Shown in pieces: positions 63,357 to 64,000 of a stretch of DNA of 64,000 nt. How positions within the stretch are numbered: the stretch's first letter is position 1; every line of letters starts with the position of its first letter. Origin of the DNA: Mrakia gelida. Its lineage: Eukaryota; Basidiomycota; Tremellomycetes; Cystofilobasidiales; Mrakiaceae. The notes under the pieces were generated by a model, which made no database searches, was not told the DNA's origin, and saw only the letters and a program-made list of their open reading frames with translations. A program made the position numbers and the translations under genes. The stretch covers positions 1,550,001 through 1,614,000 of the forward strand of contig BRON01000009.1 of assembly GCA_024345305.1 (NCBI GenBank). Reading direction: 5' to 3'.

Positions 63357-63793
63357 GGGGAGGGCGGTCGGACGCGTTGAGGTTGGGTTGGTCGAGCTCC
63401 TTCTTTTCGTTTCGTCTCTGCGATGCTTTGGTAACGGATCAAACCATCGTGATGTGGCTGTCAAAGCAAACAAGCTTATCTGGCTATATACATACGTGCA
63501 TCCGAAGAGCGAGAGCACTCACTTCGCAACAACGCGTTCTCTCGAATTTGTTGTTTGCTCCTGTTTTGGTTCGGCTGAGGTTCCGAGGTCAAAAGGAGAG
63601 CATGTTACCCTTCGTTGCTAGCTCTAGTACCTTCTATTAGCACGCTTTGGAGGGTCGACGGCAATCCTGCTGCCTGACGACGAGAGGAGGGTCGCCCCCT
63701 TGAGCTTCGACTCACCCTTCGCTCGTTGAAACCTCACCTCCATCATCGATCCCTCCCATCCCTCCCTTCTTCTCGCTCCCTCTTTCGCCCAAG
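63357..63793 (+). other. Intergenic region between two plus-strand genes
   Basis: 3' UTR of the hydrolase gene and the promoter of the next gene. Its last 100 bp are pyrimidine-rich, as upstream of other starts here. No gene is seen. Confidence 0.45.
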
Positions 63794-64000
63794 ATGGAAA
63801 CGAGCGATTCCCCTTCGGGCTCAGCTCAAAGCTCTCTCGATATGCTCCTCAAGGTAAGTGCATACCGTCCTTGGAGAGGGACAGCGGGGAAGGAAGGAGG
63901 AACCGGTCGAGCTCACCTTTCCTTCCTTCCTTCCCTCCTCTCCCTTCCCTCGCTCCCGTTCGGTCCCCCTCTGTCTCCAGTATGTGTGCGACGCCGTTCA
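63794..64000 (+). CDS. 5' end of an unidentified gene (3' partial)
   Basis: ATG 63794 in context CCAAGATGG opens METSDSPSGSAQSSLDMLLK. A GTAAGT donor at about 63854 and a CTCCAG acceptor at about 63980 then give YVCDAV as the window ends. Too little is present to name it. Confidence 0.5.
   Translation, partial: METSDSPSGSAQSSLDMLLKVSAYRPWRGTAGKEGGTGRAHLSFLPSLLSLPSLPFGPPLSPVCVRRRS

Overview
The window is eukaryotic nuclear DNA from an intron-dense fungus. Nearly every gene is cut by many short introns (mostly about 70-150 nt) with GTGAGT/GTGAGC donors, a CTGAC-type branch site roughly 20-40 nt before the acceptor, and CAG/TAG acceptors. GC content is fairly high. A retaining GT4 trehalose phosphorylase and a fatty acid synthase alpha gene whose start has taken over the end of the beta-subunit MPT domain both point to a basidiomycete, most likely Pucciniomycotina of the Rhodotorula/Sporobolomyces/Leucosporidium type. 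The species placement is inference.

Layout from left to right: the 3' part of an S9C acylaminoacyl-peptidase gene (+); trehalose phosphorylase (-) sharing a divergent promoter with a Golgi-type ZIP metal transporter (+); an F-box-like gene (+); an MFS transporter (-); a second F-box-like gene (-) with spliced exons beyond its stop; a DUF676 serine esterase (-) with a perfect palindrome in one intron; the roughly 9.3 kb FAS2 gene (-); an AN1 zinc-finger gene (-); a secreted DUF1593/Sde182-type protein (+); a hypothetical gene (+); an MRH4-like mitochondrial DEAD-box helicase (-) diverging from a P58IPK/DNAJC3-like ER co-chaperone (+); a DUF4112 protein (+); an uncharacterised gene (-); a third F-box-like gene (+); a DHX33/Dhr2-like DEAH helicase (-); an SH3 adaptor (+); an unresolved proline/serine-rich gene (-); a small spliced gene (+); a basic protein ending in NPF (-); an ABHD12-like serine hydrolase (+); and the 5' end of another gene (+).

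The genes do not form an evident pathway cluster. They look like ordinary chromosomal housekeeping genes mixed with lineage-specific genes: lipid synthesis and hydrolysis (FAS2, DUF676 esterase, ABHD12-like), ribosome and mitochondrial RNA helicases, ER folding, trehalose use and metal transport. I found no convincing rRNA, tRNA, CRISPR array, transposase or virus.

The most striking signals are structural. Coding microexons of 5, 7, 8, 11 and 17 nt are needed to reconstruct conserved proteins. A 27-bp perfect inverted repeat sits in an intron. Introns appear in what look like 3' UTRs. The split between FAS subunits is displaced, with a single ACP. Exon limits were read by eye from splice consensus and frame continuity, so coordinates in the weaker genes are approximate.
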